Shown: in pieces, positions 1 to 8,430 of the stretch | Layout: the number at the start of each line of letters is the position of its first letter | Position numbering within the stretch: position 1 is the stretch's first letter | Origin: Demequina iriomotensis | Lineage (GTDB): Bacteria > Actinomycetota > Actinomycetes > Actinomycetales > Demequinaceae | Direction of reading: 5' to 3' | DNA length: 64,000 bases | NCBI RefSeq assembly: GCF_000971395.1 | Contig: NZ_BBME01000018.1 | Coordinates: forward strand, 32,166 to 96,165 | Translations under genes and position numbers: made by a program | Notes under the pieces: generated by a model | Databases searched by the model: none | Seen by the model: only the letters and a program-made list of their open reading frames with translations | What the model was told of the DNA's origin: nothing

Positions 1-412
1 CCTCGTCGGCGCTCGCCTCCGCGAGCACCCGCGCGATCGCGGGAAGCGCGGTCGCGTCGCCGACGAGCACGCGCACGCCCGCGCCCTCCGGCACTTTGTA
101 GTAGCCCTTGGAGTCGGAGACCTCGGTGCGGTCGCCGATCCGCGCGGTGCGCGCCCACGTCGCGCCGGGACCGTCGCCGTGGATGAAGATCTCCATCTCG
201 AACCCGGCCTCGGTGTGCCCGCTCACCGTGTAGTGGCGCGCGCTGTGGCCGTCGGCGTCGGCGGTCTCGGCGCCCACCTCGAGGTGGATGCACTCGTCGG
301 GGGTGCCGTCCGAGACCCAGGCCTGGGGTTCGTCGAGGCGGAGGCCGATGCGCATCATGTGCGGCGTGACCTGTGCGATCGACTCGACCGTGGCGGCGTG
401 GATGGTCTCCAT
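1..412 (-). CDS. Siderophore-interacting protein (SIP), partial
   Basis: Only the N-terminal 137 residues are in the window; the C-terminus runs off the left edge. The translation begins METIHAATVESIAQVTPHMM and contains the flavin-binding stretch RHYTVSGH, followed by HGDGPGATWARTARIGD, which fits the FAD-binding domain of siderophore-interacting proteins. The family uses NAD(P)H and FAD to reduce Fe(III)-siderophores in the cytoplasm and release iron. A GGAG lies 4-5 nt before the ATG. A DtxR/IdeR-type iron box lies about 40 nt upstream, so expression is probably repressed when iron is plentiful. The family call is good; the exact substrate is unknown. Confidence 0.8.
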   Translation of the reverse strand, partial: METIHAATVESIAQVTPHMMRIGLRLDEPQAWVSDGTPDECIHLEVGAETADADGHSARHYTVSGHTEAGFEMEIFIHGDGPGATWARTARIGDRTEVSDSKGYYKVPEGAGVRVLVGDATALPAIARVLAEASADE

Positions 413-451
413 GAGGCTCCGTTCGTGGGGGATGAAGCTGGCTCGTGCGAG

Positions 452-470
452 AAGGTGAGGCTCACCTCAC
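452..470. promoter_or_regulatory. DtxR/IdeR-type iron box
   Basis: The 15-nt core AGGTGAGGCTCACCT is a near-perfect palindrome and matches the actinobacterial DtxR/IdeR operator (TTAGGTTAGGCTAACCTAA) at most positions. It sits 40 nt upstream of the siderophore-interacting protein start, where an iron-dependent repressor would block transcription. The match is seen directly; binding is inferred. Confidence 0.75.
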
Positions 471-554
471 CCGGGAAGTGTAGCCCACATCCGCAACGGC
501 GCCGTTTCCTAATTCGCGGCGCGGGATATCCGTCATATCGGGGTTATGCCCCGC

Positions 555-560
555 TACTGT
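555..560 (+). promoter_or_regulatory. -10 element of a leaderless promoter (TACTGT)
   Basis: TACTGT fits the actinobacterial -10 consensus TAnnnT and lies exactly 6 nt before GTG 567. Transcription would begin at or next to the start codon, which supports the 567 start over the ATG at 546. Confidence 0.55.
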
Positions 561-566
561 GTGGCC

Positions 567-1163
567 GTGGCCTTCGCTCCGCTCGACACCGCACGCCTGG
601 TGCTCCGTCCCTTCTCCGAGGAGGACGCGGAGGACTTCGCCGCGCGCCGCTCCGACCCGGAGACCGCGATGTATCAGGCGTGGCGCGTGCCCTACTCCGT
701 CGAGAAGGCGCTCGCCGTCATCCGCGAGAGCGAGCATCACGACGGCCCGGTGCCCGGCCACTGGTTCCAGCTGGACGTCCAGCGTCGCGCCGACGGCCGC
801 ACCGTCGGGGACGTGGCCGTCTACCTGCACGAGCACGGGCACACCGCGGAGATCGGCTACACGCTGCACAGCTGGGCGCGGCGCAAGGGCTACGCGACCG
901 AGGCCGCGACCGCGCTCATCGACTACCTGGTGGACGTCACCGGCGTGCACCGCGTCGAGGCGGCGACGCACCCCGACAACGCGCGTTCGATCCAGGTGCT
1001 CGAGCGGCTCGGCTTCCAGCACGAGGGCGTCAAGCGTGAGGCCTTCTGGGTCGAGGACGAGGTCTCCGACGACGAGCTGTTCGGCCTCCTCGCGCGCGAG
1101 TGGCGCGCCCGCCGCCACGCCCTCGCCGCGAGCGCGGACGCCGACGCCGCATCCGACGCGTAG
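567..1163 (+). CDS. GNAT acetyltransferase, RimJ/RimL type
   Basis: A 198-residue protein with the N-terminal signature LDTARLVLRPFSEEDAEDFA and the acetyl-CoA-binding region EIGYTLHSWARRKGYATEA, followed by HPDNARSIQVLERLGF. These are the hallmarks of ribosomal-protein-type N-acetyltransferases. The in-frame ATG at 546 would add seven residues, but the -10 element at 555-560 overlaps that extension, so GTG 567 is preferred. It is a single gene between the iron-regulated SIP gene (divergent) and the DUF2202 gene. The acceptor substrate cannot be read from the sequence. Confidence 0.8.
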   Translation: MAFAPLDTARLVLRPFSEEDAEDFAARRSDPETAMYQAWRVPYSVEKALAVIRESEHHDGPVPGHWFQLDVQRRADGRTVGDVAVYLHEHGHTAEIGYTLHSWARRKGYATEAATALIDYLVDVTGVHRVEAATHPDNARSIQVLERLGFQHEGVKREAFWVEDEVSDDELFGLLAREWRARRHALAASADADAASDA

Positions 1164-1185
1164 CTTCACGGAATCTTCATCCGCG
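1164..1185 (+). promoter_or_regulatory. Direct repeat CTTCA, 11-nt period, candidate response-regulator site
   Basis: CTTCACGGAAT is followed directly by CTTCATCCGCG, giving two TTCA cores 11 nt apart; a third TTCATG occurs about 1199. OmpR-type regulators bind direct repeats spaced by one helical turn. The site precedes the DUF2202 gene, which is followed by an OmpR-family regulator gene, so autoregulation is plausible but unproven. Confidence 0.35.
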
Positions 1186-1246
1186 GCACGGCCGTCGCTT
1201 CATGCGCGGGGGATGGACTGGGGTCATCCGAGGGAAGGAGACTCCG

Positions 1247-1975
1247 ATGACCATCGCATGGAGGACCGCGGCATGGGCCGCGGCGGCCGGCGCCGCGCTG
1301 ATCGCGGTGCCCGTCGGTGCGGCGTGGGCCGCATCGTCCGACGGGTCGGGTGACGACGATCGCGGCGCGTACGGCCGCGCCATGGGCGGCATGATGCGCG
1401 CCTGGCACGACGATGACGACGACGTCGCGCACGGCGGCGGATGCCTCGGCACGGCCGCGGAGGACGATGCGCCCGCGACCGACGCCGACGCGGCCTCGCT
1501 GGCCGCGACGGCCGAGGAGGAGCGCATGGCCGGCGACCTCTACGACGCGCTCGCGGACGCCTGGGACCTGCGCACGTTCGCCATGGTCGCGCATGCGGAG
1601 GACATGCACCTGGGCGCCGTGCTGACCCTCATGGACGCGTACGGGCTCAACGATCCGACGGAGGGCGCGGTGGCCGGCGTCTACGACGATGCCGACCTGC
1701 AGACGCTCTACGACGACCTCCTGGAGCGCGGCACCGCGTCCGAGACCGGCGCTCTGGCGGTCGGGGCGTACGTCGAGGAGGCCGATATCGGGGACCTGCG
1801 GGCCCAGGACGTCGACTCCGCCTCGCTCGCGTCGCTGTACGCGAGGCTCGAGCACGCCAGCGAGCACCATCTCACCGTGTTCGTCCGCGCGCTCGACGCG
1901 GACGGTCAGCCCTACGAGGCGACCGTCCTGACACCCGCGGAGGTCGCCGAGATCACGGGCGTGCCGGCTCCCTAG
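1247..1975 (+). CDS. Secreted DUF2202 (ferritin-like) protein
   Basis: A 242-residue protein with a Sec-type signal peptide (residues 1-28, ending GAAWAAS), a short Asp/His-rich segment (DDDDDVAHGGG), and a DUF2202 domain from about residue 85 to 235. Recognisable parts are EEERMAGDLYDALADAWDL, HAEDMHLGAV and ARLEHASEHHLTVF; the spaced Glu and His residues resemble ferritin-like di-metal helices. A strong GGAAGGAG ribosome site lies 6 nt before ATG 1247. The response-regulator gene starts 1 nt after the stop, so the exported protein and the two-component system are probably co-transcribed. The Asp/His-rich segment hints at metal binding. Function is not known for the family. Confidence 0.75.
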   Translation: MTIAWRTAAWAAAAGAALIAVPVGAAWAASSDGSGDDDRGAYGRAMGGMMRAWHDDDDDVAHGGGCLGTAAEDDAPATDADAASLAATAEEERMAGDLYDALADAWDLRTFAMVAHAEDMHLGAVLTLMDAYGLNDPTEGAVAGVYDDADLQTLYDDLLERGTASETGALAVGAYVEEADIGDLRAQDVDSASLASLYARLEHASEHHLTVFVRALDADGQPYEATVLTPAEVAEITGVPAP

Positions 1976-1976
1976 G

Positions 1977-2669
1977 ATGGCGAGCGTGGGCGCGCGCACC
2001 GTGCTGGTGGTCGACGACGAGCAGAGCATCCGCGAGCTCGTCGGAGGCTACCTGCGTCGCGAGGGCTACGACGTGGTCCCCGCCGCCTCCGGCGAGGAGG
2101 CCCTGGACGTCCTGCGCGGACGGGCGGTCGACCTCGTGATCCTCGACGTGCGGCTCCCGGGGATCGACGGCCTCGAGACCCTGCGTCGCGTGCGCCGCGG
2201 CTCGTCGGTGCCCGTGCTGCTGCTCACCGCGCGCGCGGAGGAGCCCGACCGCATCGTCGGGCTGGAGCTCGGGGCCGACGACTACGTGACCAAGCCGTTC
2301 AGCCCGCGCGAGGTGGTGGCGAGGGTCCGCGCGATCCTGCGCCGGCGCGACGGGTCGCTCAATGACGACCACGTCGCGGTGGGCGCCGTCCGCATCGATC
2401 CGGGTGGCCGCGAGGTGACCGTCGACGGCGCGCCGACCACGCTCACGGCGCTCGAGTTCGACCTGCTCGCGGCGCTCGCCTCGGCGCCCGGGCGGGTCTT
2501 CACTCGCCGCCAGCTCATCGAGCGCGTGTGGGGGTGGGACTTCTACGGCGACGAGCGCATCGTCGACGTCCACATCCGCAAGCTCCGGGCCGCGCTCCGG
2601 GACCCGGGGGACGCTCCCCGCATCGTGCTCACGGTCCGCGGCGTCGGCTACAAGCTGGCCGCGCCATGA
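1977..2669 (+). CDS. OmpR/PhoB-family response regulator
   Basis: A 230-residue regulator. The receiver domain (residues 8-120) has the acidic pair DDE, the phosphoacceptor Asp57 in VILDVRLPG and the conserved Lys106 in VTKPFSP. A winged-helix DNA-binding domain (about 130-228) contains TALEFDLLAALASAPGRVFTRRQL and ends VRGVGYKL. It begins 1 nt after the DUF2202 stop and overlaps the kinase start as ATGA, so it forms a cognate pair with the downstream kinase. The signal sensed is not evident. Confidence 0.93.
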   Translation: MASVGARTVLVVDDEQSIRELVGGYLRREGYDVVPAASGEEALDVLRGRAVDLVILDVRLPGIDGLETLRRVRRGSSVPVLLLTARAEEPDRIVGLELGADDYVTKPFSPREVVARVRAILRRRDGSLNDDHVAVGAVRIDPGGREVTVDGAPTTLTALEFDLLAALASAPGRVFTRRQLIERVWGWDFYGDERIVDVHIRKLRAALRDPGDAPRIVLTVRGVGYKLAAP

Positions 2670-3817
2670 GCACGCTGCGCCGCCGGCTGCTCGCGTCCCA
2701 CCTCGTCGTGGCGGCGGTCGGGGTCCTCGCGCTCGTCGCGGTGGGCCTCGCCGTGGGCGGCGTCGCGGTCCAGCGCCGCATGGGGACCACCCACGGGTCC
2801 ATGATGCGCGCCGCCGAGGCGCAGCAGGCCTTCGCCGATGCGCTGCCGCTCGCGCTCGGGTGGGGCGCCGCGGCGGGCATCGTCGCCGCGGCCATCGCGG
2901 CGCTGTGGGCCTCGCGCCGCATCGCGGGGCCGCTCGCCGAGGTGCAGGAGGCGACGCGCGCGATCGCAGGCGGCGACTACACGCGACGCGTGCCGCGCCC
3001 GCCGGAGGCGGAGCTCGCCGGGGTCGCCGACGACGTCAACGCCCTCGCGGAACGCCTCGCCGACATGGAGGCGCGCCGCGCGCGGCTCATCGACGAGGTC
3101 ACGCACGAGATGCGGACGCCGCTCACCACCATCGGCGGCACCATGGAGGGGCTGATCGACGGCGTGGTCGAGCCCGGCGCCGCGACCTACGAGCGTGTCG
3201 CGGCGGAGGCCGCGCGACTGCGGAGGCTCGCCGAGGACCTGTCGACGCTGTCGCGCGCGCAGGAGAGCACCCTCGCGCTCGCGCTCGCGGCCGTCGACCT
3301 CGCGACGCTCACCCGCGACGCCGCGGAGCGGTTGCGGCCCCAGTTCGAGCACCGGGGCGTCGGGCTCGCGGTCGACGCGCCCCGCCCGGTGCCCGTCACG
3401 GCGGACGCCGACCGCATCACGCAGGTGCTGGTCAACGTGCTCGGGAACGCGCTCGCGCACAGCCCACGCGGGTCCCAGGTGGCGGTCGCCGCCGCGCGCG
3501 ACGCCGCCGGCGCCCTGGTGACGATCGCCGACCAGGGGTCGGGGATCGCCGGCGAGGACCTCGAGCGGGTGTTCGAGCGGTTCTTCCGCGGCGCCGACGC
3601 CTCGGACCGGCCCGGCCGCGGCATCGGCCTCACCATCGCCCGCTCGCTCGCGCGCGCCCACGGCGGCGACCTGACCGCGCGCTCCGCCGGTCCGGGTCGC
3701 GGCGCGACGTTCACCCTGACGCTCGGCGGCGACCGGCGACCGGTGACCGGTGACGCCGGAGCCGACGGCGCGCCTGTGGCCCATGTCACATGGCGAGCAC
3801 GTTGTTCGCTAGGGTGA
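2666..3817 (+). CDS. Membrane sensor histidine kinase
   Basis: A 383-residue kinase with two membrane segments (about 12-36 and 65-87) enclosing a short extracytoplasmic loop of roughly 28 residues rich in Met and Ala. A HAMP linker (about 90-140) follows, then the HisKA H-box EVTHEMRTPL with phospho-acceptor His147, then the HATPase core with N-box NVLGNALAHS, DQGSGI and GRGIGL. The start is fixed by the ATGA overlap with the regulator. The very short sensor loop suggests sensing in the membrane or through a partner such as the co-encoded DUF2202 protein (inference). The last residues overlap the promoter of the next gene. Confidence 0.93.
   Translation: MSTLRRRLLASHLVVAAVGVLALVAVGLAVGGVAVQRRMGTTHGSMMRAAEAQQAFADALPLALGWGAAAGIVAAAIAALWASRRIAGPLAEVQEATRAIAGGDYTRRVPRPPEAELAGVADDVNALAERLADMEARRARLIDEVTHEMRTPLTTIGGTMEGLIDGVVEPGAATYERVAAEAARLRRLAEDLSTLSRAQESTLALALAAVDLATLTRDAAERLRPQFEHRGVGLAVDAPRPVPVTADADRITQVLVNVLGNALAHSPRGSQVAVAAARDAAGALVTIADQGSGIAGEDLERVFERFFRGADASDRPGRGIGLTIARSLARAHGGDLTARSAGPGRGATFTLTLGGDRRPVTGDAGADGAPVAHVTWRARCSLG
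3810..3815 (+). promoter_or_regulatory. -10 element of a leaderless promoter (TAGGGT)
   Basis: TAGGGT ends 7 nt before ATG 3823 and lies inside the last codons of the histidine kinase gene. It supports the 3823 start over the earlier ATG at 3790 and makes the next gene its own transcription unit. Confidence 0.55.
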
Positions 3818-3822
3818 CGGGC

Positions 3823-4722
3823 ATGCTCCCGAGCGCAAGGATCGCGCGACCGGTCACGGTCGACGATGCTCAGGTGCGCGCGCTCGTCGACGACCAGTTC
3901 CCGCACCTCGCCGACCAGGAGGTCGGCCGCCGGTACACGCACGAGGACCACATCGCGGTCCGCATCGGCGACCGCTACGGCGCGCTCTTCCCGCGCTTCG
4001 CGCTCGACGACCCGCTGTTCGCGCGCGCGACCGACGTGCTCGCGCCGCACCTCGGGCGCTACTCGTTCCCGCTCAGCGCGCCGATCGCCACGGGCCTGCC
4101 GGGACACGGCTTCCCGTACCACTGGACGCTGGTCGAGTGGGTGTCGGCGTCGACGGCGGCGTTCGTGCCGCTCCATGCCTCGTCCGCGCGGGCGCTCGGG
4201 ACGGCGCTGCGCGAGATCCACGTGGCGGCCCCCGAGGATGCCCCGCAGAACCCCGCGACCGCGCCCGGCCTCGGCGCCCTGCTGGCCGAGTGGGACCGCC
4301 TGCTCGTGTTCGCGTCGCTGCGCGGCGCCCCCGAGAACCGCGTCCTCGACGTCGAGTCCGTCGACTCGCTGTTCCGCGTGGGCGCCGTCGCGCCGGTCGA
4401 CGTGCCGATCACCTGGACCCATGGCCGGCTCGAGCCGCGCTCGATCCAGTCGGACCGCGGCCAGTTCGCCGGGCTGCTCATCTGGCACCGGTTCGGCACG
4501 GGCGACCCCGCGGCGGACCTCGGCGGCGCCGCGACGGTGATCCCGCTCGACATGCGCGACGAGTTCTACGCCGGCTACGGCGAGGTGAGCACCGCGACCG
4601 CATGGCGCGCGCAGTCGTACCAGCTGTTCAGCGCGCTCCACCACATCGAGATCGACGATCCGTTCCTCGCGCGCATGGCGTGGGAGCGGCTCATCGAGCT
4701 CGGCCTGGCGCACGAGGCGTAG
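3823..4722 (+). CDS. Aminoglycoside-phosphotransferase-fold protein, probably catalytically inactive
   Basis: A 299-residue protein with the layout of APH/choline-kinase-type phosphotransferases: a phosphate-loop-like N-lobe (about 55-100), the segment GHGFPYHWTLVEWVSAS, and a C-lobe with GTGDPAADL, the usual GDPA-DL signature. The active-site motifs are altered. The family HGDxxxxN reads HGRLEPRSI (His200, Gly201, Arg202, Ser207), and the family IDW reads LIW (Ile220). The catalytic Asp, the metal-binding Asn and the metal-binding Asp are therefore all replaced, so it may be a pseudokinase with a binding role. It stands alone behind its own leaderless promoter. A diverged active enzyme cannot be excluded. 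Confidence 0.65.
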   Translation: MLPSARIARPVTVDDAQVRALVDDQFPHLADQEVGRRYTHEDHIAVRIGDRYGALFPRFALDDPLFARATDVLAPHLGRYSFPLSAPIATGLPGHGFPYHWTLVEWVSASTAAFVPLHASSARALGTALREIHVAAPEDAPQNPATAPGLGALLAEWDRLLVFASLRGAPENRVLDVESVDSLFRVGAVAPVDVPITWTHGRLEPRSIQSDRGQFAGLLIWHRFGTGDPAADLGGAATVIPLDMRDEFYAGYGEVSTATAWRAQSYQLFSALHHIEIDDPFLARMAWERLIELGLAHEA

Positions 4723-4726
4723 GACG

Positions 4727-5161
4727 ATGCGCGGGCTCGCCTGCGCGGCGGCCTCCGCGGTCGGCGGCATCGTCGCGCTCGCGGCCTGCGCGGCGCCGTC
4801 CGACCAGGACGCGCAGCCCTGGGACGAGCCTGCGGACTACGTGTACGAGGCGACCATCACGGTGTTCGGCACCACCGCGGGCACGTGGCGCATCACGGTC
4901 GACGACCGGGCGGTCGCGGCCGCCGAGCCCCTCGACGAGCTCGCGGAGTACTCGGCGCACGACTACCAGCCGGCGCTCGAGGACTTCCCCACGCTCACCG
5001 GGCTCGTCGAGCTCTACAACCTCGGCGTCGCCGACGGCTACCGCGTGGCCGATCTCGAGCAGGCGGACGACGGCACGCCGCGGCGCCTCGAGCTCGACCC
5101 CGATGAGAACGCCATAGACGACGAGTACGCGATCGACGTCCTCGGCGTCGACGTCGGGTGA
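4727..5161 (+). CDS. DUF6174-like lipoprotein
   Basis: A 144-residue protein with a short signal peptide and a lipobox ending LAAC at Cys20, so it is probably anchored by lipid to the outer face of the membrane. The mature part begins with an acidic segment, then DYVYEATITVFGTTAG, and ends with ELDPDENAIDDEYAIDVLGVDV. This layout fits the DUF6174 family of small actinobacterial lipoproteins of unknown function. The ATG lies inside a GACGATGCG motif, 4 nt after the preceding stop. Confidence 0.6.
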   Translation: MRGLACAAASAVGGIVALAACAAPSDQDAQPWDEPADYVYEATITVFGTTAGTWRITVDDRAVAAAEPLDELAEYSAHDYQPALEDFPTLTGLVELYNLGVADGYRVADLEQADDGTPRRLELDPDENAIDDEYAIDVLGVDVG

Positions 5162-5212
5162 CCCGGCCGGGCTGATAGCCGGTCAGGCCTCGTACGTGGG
5201 ACAGTAGGCCGC

Positions 5213-5692
5213 ATGGACATCTTCGAGACCCCGCTCCCCGGAGTCGGCGTCCGCTACGAGTTCACGGCCGAGGGCGGCGACCACGTCGGCGTGGTCGTGC
5301 GCCGCGACGGCAAGCGCGACATCGCGCTGTACGACCGCGACGACCCGGACTCGTGCCGCGGCACGGTCGAGCTCTCCGAGGGCGACGCCGGCAAGATGGC
5401 GGAGCTGCTGGGCGGCTCGAACATCATCGCGCGGCTCGAGGACCTCCGTCACACCATCGTGGGGCTCGCGATCGAGTGGGTGACGATGCCCGCGAGGGGC
5501 GGCCTGGTCGGGCGCCCGCTCGCCGAGGGCCGCATCCGCACCGTGACCTCGGCCTCGGTGGTCGCGGTCATCCGCGGCGACCAGGGCATCCCCGGCATCG
5601 AGCCGTCCTTCATCTTCGAGCCGGGCGACACGGTCCTGGTCATGGGCTCCGACGAGGCCGTCGACCGCGCGGCCGCGATCCTCACAGGCTGA
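5213..5692 (+). CDS. TrkA-C-domain regulatory subunit of a K+/H+ antiporter (KhtT-like)
   Basis: A 159-residue cytoplasmic protein. The N-terminal half (1-75, MDIFETPLPGVGVRYEF) matches the KhtT N-domain. The C-terminal half, from about 78, is a TrkA-C (RCK-C) domain with GRPLAEGRIR and FEPGDTVLVMGSDEAVDRAA, which in KhtT binds c-di-AMP or other ligands and gates the partner antiporter. The antiporter gene follows after 3 nt. A GACAGT -10-like element 7 nt before the ATG is a weaker version of the leaderless pattern seen elsewhere here. Confidence 0.85.
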   Translation: MDIFETPLPGVGVRYEFTAEGGDHVGVVVRRDGKRDIALYDRDDPDSCRGTVELSEGDAGKMAELLGGSNIIARLEDLRHTIVGLAIEWVTMPARGGLVGRPLAEGRIRTVTSASVVAVIRGDQGIPGIEPSFIFEPGDTVLVMGSDEAVDRAAAILTG

Positions 5693-5695
5693 CCG

Positions 5696-6940
5696 ATGCT
5701 CGCCGCGACCGCACCCCTGCCGGGCCTGCGCGTCGAGCTGGTGAGCGCCCACGCGAGCGAGACCTCGGTGGTCCTCATCGAGCTGGGGATCGTCTTCATC
5801 GTCCTGGCGCTGCTGGGCCGGCTCGCCAACCGCATCGGCATCCCCTCGATCCCCCTGTACCTGCTGGCCGGCCTGGTCATGGGCGAGGGCGGCTTCATCC
5901 CGATCGACGCGGGCGAGGAGTTCCTGTCGATCGGCGCGCAGATCGGCGTGGTGCTGCTCCTGCTGCTGCTCGGCCTCGAGTACTCGCCCGACGACCTCAA
6001 GGTCGGCATGCGCACCACGTGGAAGGCGGGCATCCTCGACCTCGTCCTCAACGCGACGCCGGGCTTCATCGTCGCGCAGCTGCTCGGCTGGTCGCTCCAG
6101 GCCTCCGTGCTGCTCGCGGGCGTCACGTACATCTCGAGCTCCGGGATCATCGCGCGGCTGCTCGACGACTTCGACCGGCTCGCGAACCGCGAGACTCCCG
6201 TGATCCTCAGCCTGCTGGTGATGGAGGACATCGCGATGGCGGTGTTCCTCCCGCTGCTCGCGGTCATGCTCGTCGGCGCGACCTTCGTCCAGGGAGCGAT
6301 CGCGGCCGGCATCGCGATCGCGATCGTGGCGGTCGCCTTCATGCTCGCGGTGCGCTTCTCCAAGCACGTCTCCGCCGTGGTGCACTCGCACTCGCGCGAG
6401 CTCCTGCTGCTCGGCGTGCTGGGCCTCGCGTTCCTGGTCGCCGGCCTGGCCGAGGCGGTCCAGGTGTCGGCCGCCGTCGGCGCGTTCCTGCTCGGGCTCA
6501 CCCTCTCGGGCAACGTGGCCGACCAGATCCGCGGCCTCATGCCCCCGCTGCGCGACGTCTTCGGCGGCATCTTCTTCGTGTTCTTCGGCATCGGGATCGA
6601 CCCGCGCGACCTCGGCCCGGTGCTGCTCCCGGCGCTCGCCCTCGCGCTCGTCACGGCGGTGACCAAGATCGGCACGGGCGTGTGGGCGGCGAAGCGCGCC
6701 GGCATCGGCCCGAAGGGCCAGTGGCGCACGGGGCTCTCGCTGGTGCCGCGCGGCGAGTTCTCGATCGTCATCGCCGGGCTCGGCGTCGCCGCCGGCGCGC
6801 AGCCGCTCCTGGGCCCGCTCGCCGCCGCCTACGTGCTCGCCCTCGCGGTCGCCGGCTCGATCCTCATGCGCTTCGCCGACCGCATCCCGTCCCCGCTCAA
6901 GGCCCCCGTCCGGGACGGCTCCGCCCGTGTGAGACGATGA
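5696..6940 (+). CDS. CPA2-family cation/proton antiporter (KhtU-like)
   Basis: A 414-residue integral membrane protein with 12 or so hydrophobic segments. It begins with the family helix ELGIVFIVLALLGRLANRIG and carries GLAEAVQVSAAVGAFLLGL and the late helix KRAGIGPKGQWRTGLSLVPRGEFSIVIAG, typical of CPA2 exchangers (KefB, KhtU). It lacks the long C-terminal RCK domain of KefB/C; that role is taken by the separate 5213-5692 subunit. The pair probably exports K+ in exchange for protons. Translation is tightly coupled, with 3 nt between stop and start. Confidence 0.88.
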   Translation: MLAATAPLPGLRVELVSAHASETSVVLIELGIVFIVLALLGRLANRIGIPSIPLYLLAGLVMGEGGFIPIDAGEEFLSIGAQIGVVLLLLLLGLEYSPDDLKVGMRTTWKAGILDLVLNATPGFIVAQLLGWSLQASVLLAGVTYISSSGIIARLLDDFDRLANRETPVILSLLVMEDIAMAVFLPLLAVMLVGATFVQGAIAAGIAIAIVAVAFMLAVRFSKHVSAVVHSHSRELLLLGVLGLAFLVAGLAEAVQVSAAVGAFLLGLTLSGNVADQIRGLMPPLRDVFGGIFFVFFGIGIDPRDLGPVLLPALALALVTAVTKIGTGVWAAKRAGIGPKGQWRTGLSLVPRGEFSIVIAGLGVAAGAQPLLGPLAAAYVLALAVAGSILMRFADRIPSPLKAPVRDGSARVRR

Positions 6941-7053
6941 GCCGTCGTTCCCGGACAGGCGCTCCGCCCCGGGGACGATGCGCCGGCCACGTCGCGCAGT
7001 TGGCGTGGCTTCCGCGCGAGGACGCGCGCGATCTCAGCCTGTGAGGTTCCGTC

Positions 7054-8394
7054 ATGCTCTCCCCGTATCGAGGCATCCTCGCGCTCCCCGGAGCGCGTGC
7101 GTTCACCGCCTGGGGCCTCGTCGCGCGCATGCAGATGGGGCTCACGGGCCTGTCGACGTTCCTGCTCGTGCAGATCGAGTACGGGCGCTACGAGTACGGC
7201 GGCATCGTTCTCGCCGCGATCGCGCTGTCCTTCGCGGCGATCTCGCCCCAGGTCGGCAGGCTGACCGACGCGTACGGGCAGTCGCGCGTGCTGCGGGTCG
7301 GCTTCGCCGTCGCGATCGTGGGCCGCGTCGCGATGATCGCCGCCGCGCTCACCCACCAGCCGCTGTGGGTCCTGCTCCTGCTCACGCCCCTGTTCGCGGC
7401 GGGCGGCACGCAGTCGACGCACACGCGCGCCCGCTGGACCCACATCGTCCCGGACAAGGACGCGCTCAACACGGCGTTCTCGCTCGAGTCCTCGCTCGAG
7501 GAGGTGCTCTTCATCGTCGGTCCGGCGCTCGCCACGATCCTCGCGACGCAGGTCGCCTCCTGGGTGCCGAGCGTGCTCGCGGTCACCACCCTCGCGATCG
7601 GCGGCTACGCGTTCCTCGCGCTGACCGCGACGGAGCCGCCGGCGCGGAGGGACGATGCGCGGCGCCGCCAAGCCGCGCACGATCACGGTCGCGCGCTCGT
7701 CATCGACGGGACGCTCGAGCGGGTGGGCCTGCCGCCGCGGCCGCGCGGGCTGCGCCGGTACCGCGGGGCGCTGCGCGGGCATCTGCTCGTCACCACCCCG
7801 GCGCTGGTGATCACGACCGCGATCTTCGCGACGCAGGGCGCGATGTTCGCCTCGGTCGACGCCGCCACGGTCGCGTTCGCGGAGGAGCTGGGCCACAAGG
7901 AGAAGGCCGGCCTCGTGCTCGCGGTGTGGGCGGTCGGATCGCTCGTGGGCGGCCTCGCCTACGGTTCGCGCGTGTGGTCGCTCACGCTCGCCTCGCGCAT
8001 GCTCTGGGGCGTGACCATCACGGGCGTGGGCGCGGTGTCGTTCATGTTCGCGCCCGGGCTGGTCGCGCTGGGCACGCTGATGTTCCTCACGGGCCTCGCC
8101 ATCGCGCCGACGATGGCGGTCGGGGACGGCGTCACGCATGCGCTCGTGCCCCGCTCGCGCCTCACCGAGGGGATGACGTGGACCCGCACCGGCATGGACC
8201 TTGGCGTCGCCGCGGGTGCGTGGACGGTGGGCGCGGTGATCGATCGCGTGGGTGCCGAGGGCGGGTTCCTCGTCACGGGGGCGGCCGGCGCGCTGGGCGT
8301 GGTGATCGCGCTCGCGTCGTGGCGCTACCTGCGGTCGCGTCGCGCCTACGAGGAGCAGGTGTCGCGCGACGCTGCGCTCCCCGTCCCCGCGTAG
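7054..8394 (+). CDS. MFS transporter
   Basis: A 446-residue membrane protein with about 12 predicted helices and a cytoplasmic linker in the middle (about 190-245) rich in Arg and His (RRDDARRRQAAHDHGRAL). The early segment PQVGRLTDAYGQSRVLRVGF resembles the MFS loop-2 motif. A GAGG lies just before ATG 7054. It stands alone, 113 nt after the antiporter; that gap holds a GGGACGATGCG copy. Substrate unknown; a drug or sugar efflux carrier is the usual role of such proteins. Confidence 0.8.
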   Translation: MLSPYRGILALPGARAFTAWGLVARMQMGLTGLSTFLLVQIEYGRYEYGGIVLAAIALSFAAISPQVGRLTDAYGQSRVLRVGFAVAIVGRVAMIAAALTHQPLWVLLLLTPLFAAGGTQSTHTRARWTHIVPDKDALNTAFSLESSLEEVLFIVGPALATILATQVASWVPSVLAVTTLAIGGYAFLALTATEPPARRDDARRRQAAHDHGRALVIDGTLERVGLPPRPRGLRRYRGALRGHLLVTTPALVITTAIFATQGAMFASVDAATVAFAEELGHKEKAGLVLAVWAVGSLVGGLAYGSRVWSLTLASRMLWGVTITGVGAVSFMFAPGLVALGTLMFLTGLAIAPTMAVGDGVTHALVPRSRLTEGMTWTRTGMDLGVAAGAWTVGAVIDRVGAEGGFLVTGAAGALGVVIALASWRYLRSRRAYEEQVSRDAALPVPA

Positions 8395-8418
8395 TCACCC
8401 GGGACCGCGGAGCGGGCC

Positions 8419-8424
8419 GATAAT
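8419..8424 (+). promoter_or_regulatory. -10 element of a leaderless promoter (GATAAT)
   Basis: GATAAT ends 6 nt before GTG 8431, in the arrangement repeated at many genes of this window. Confidence 0.55.
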
Positions 8425-8430
8425 GGCCGC

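Noticed and set aside
3790..3822. Upstream ATG 3790 as start of the phosphotransferase-fold gene
   Set aside because: It would overlap the kinase end and the -10 element TAGGGT; ATG 3823 has leaderless spacing and begins at the conserved region.
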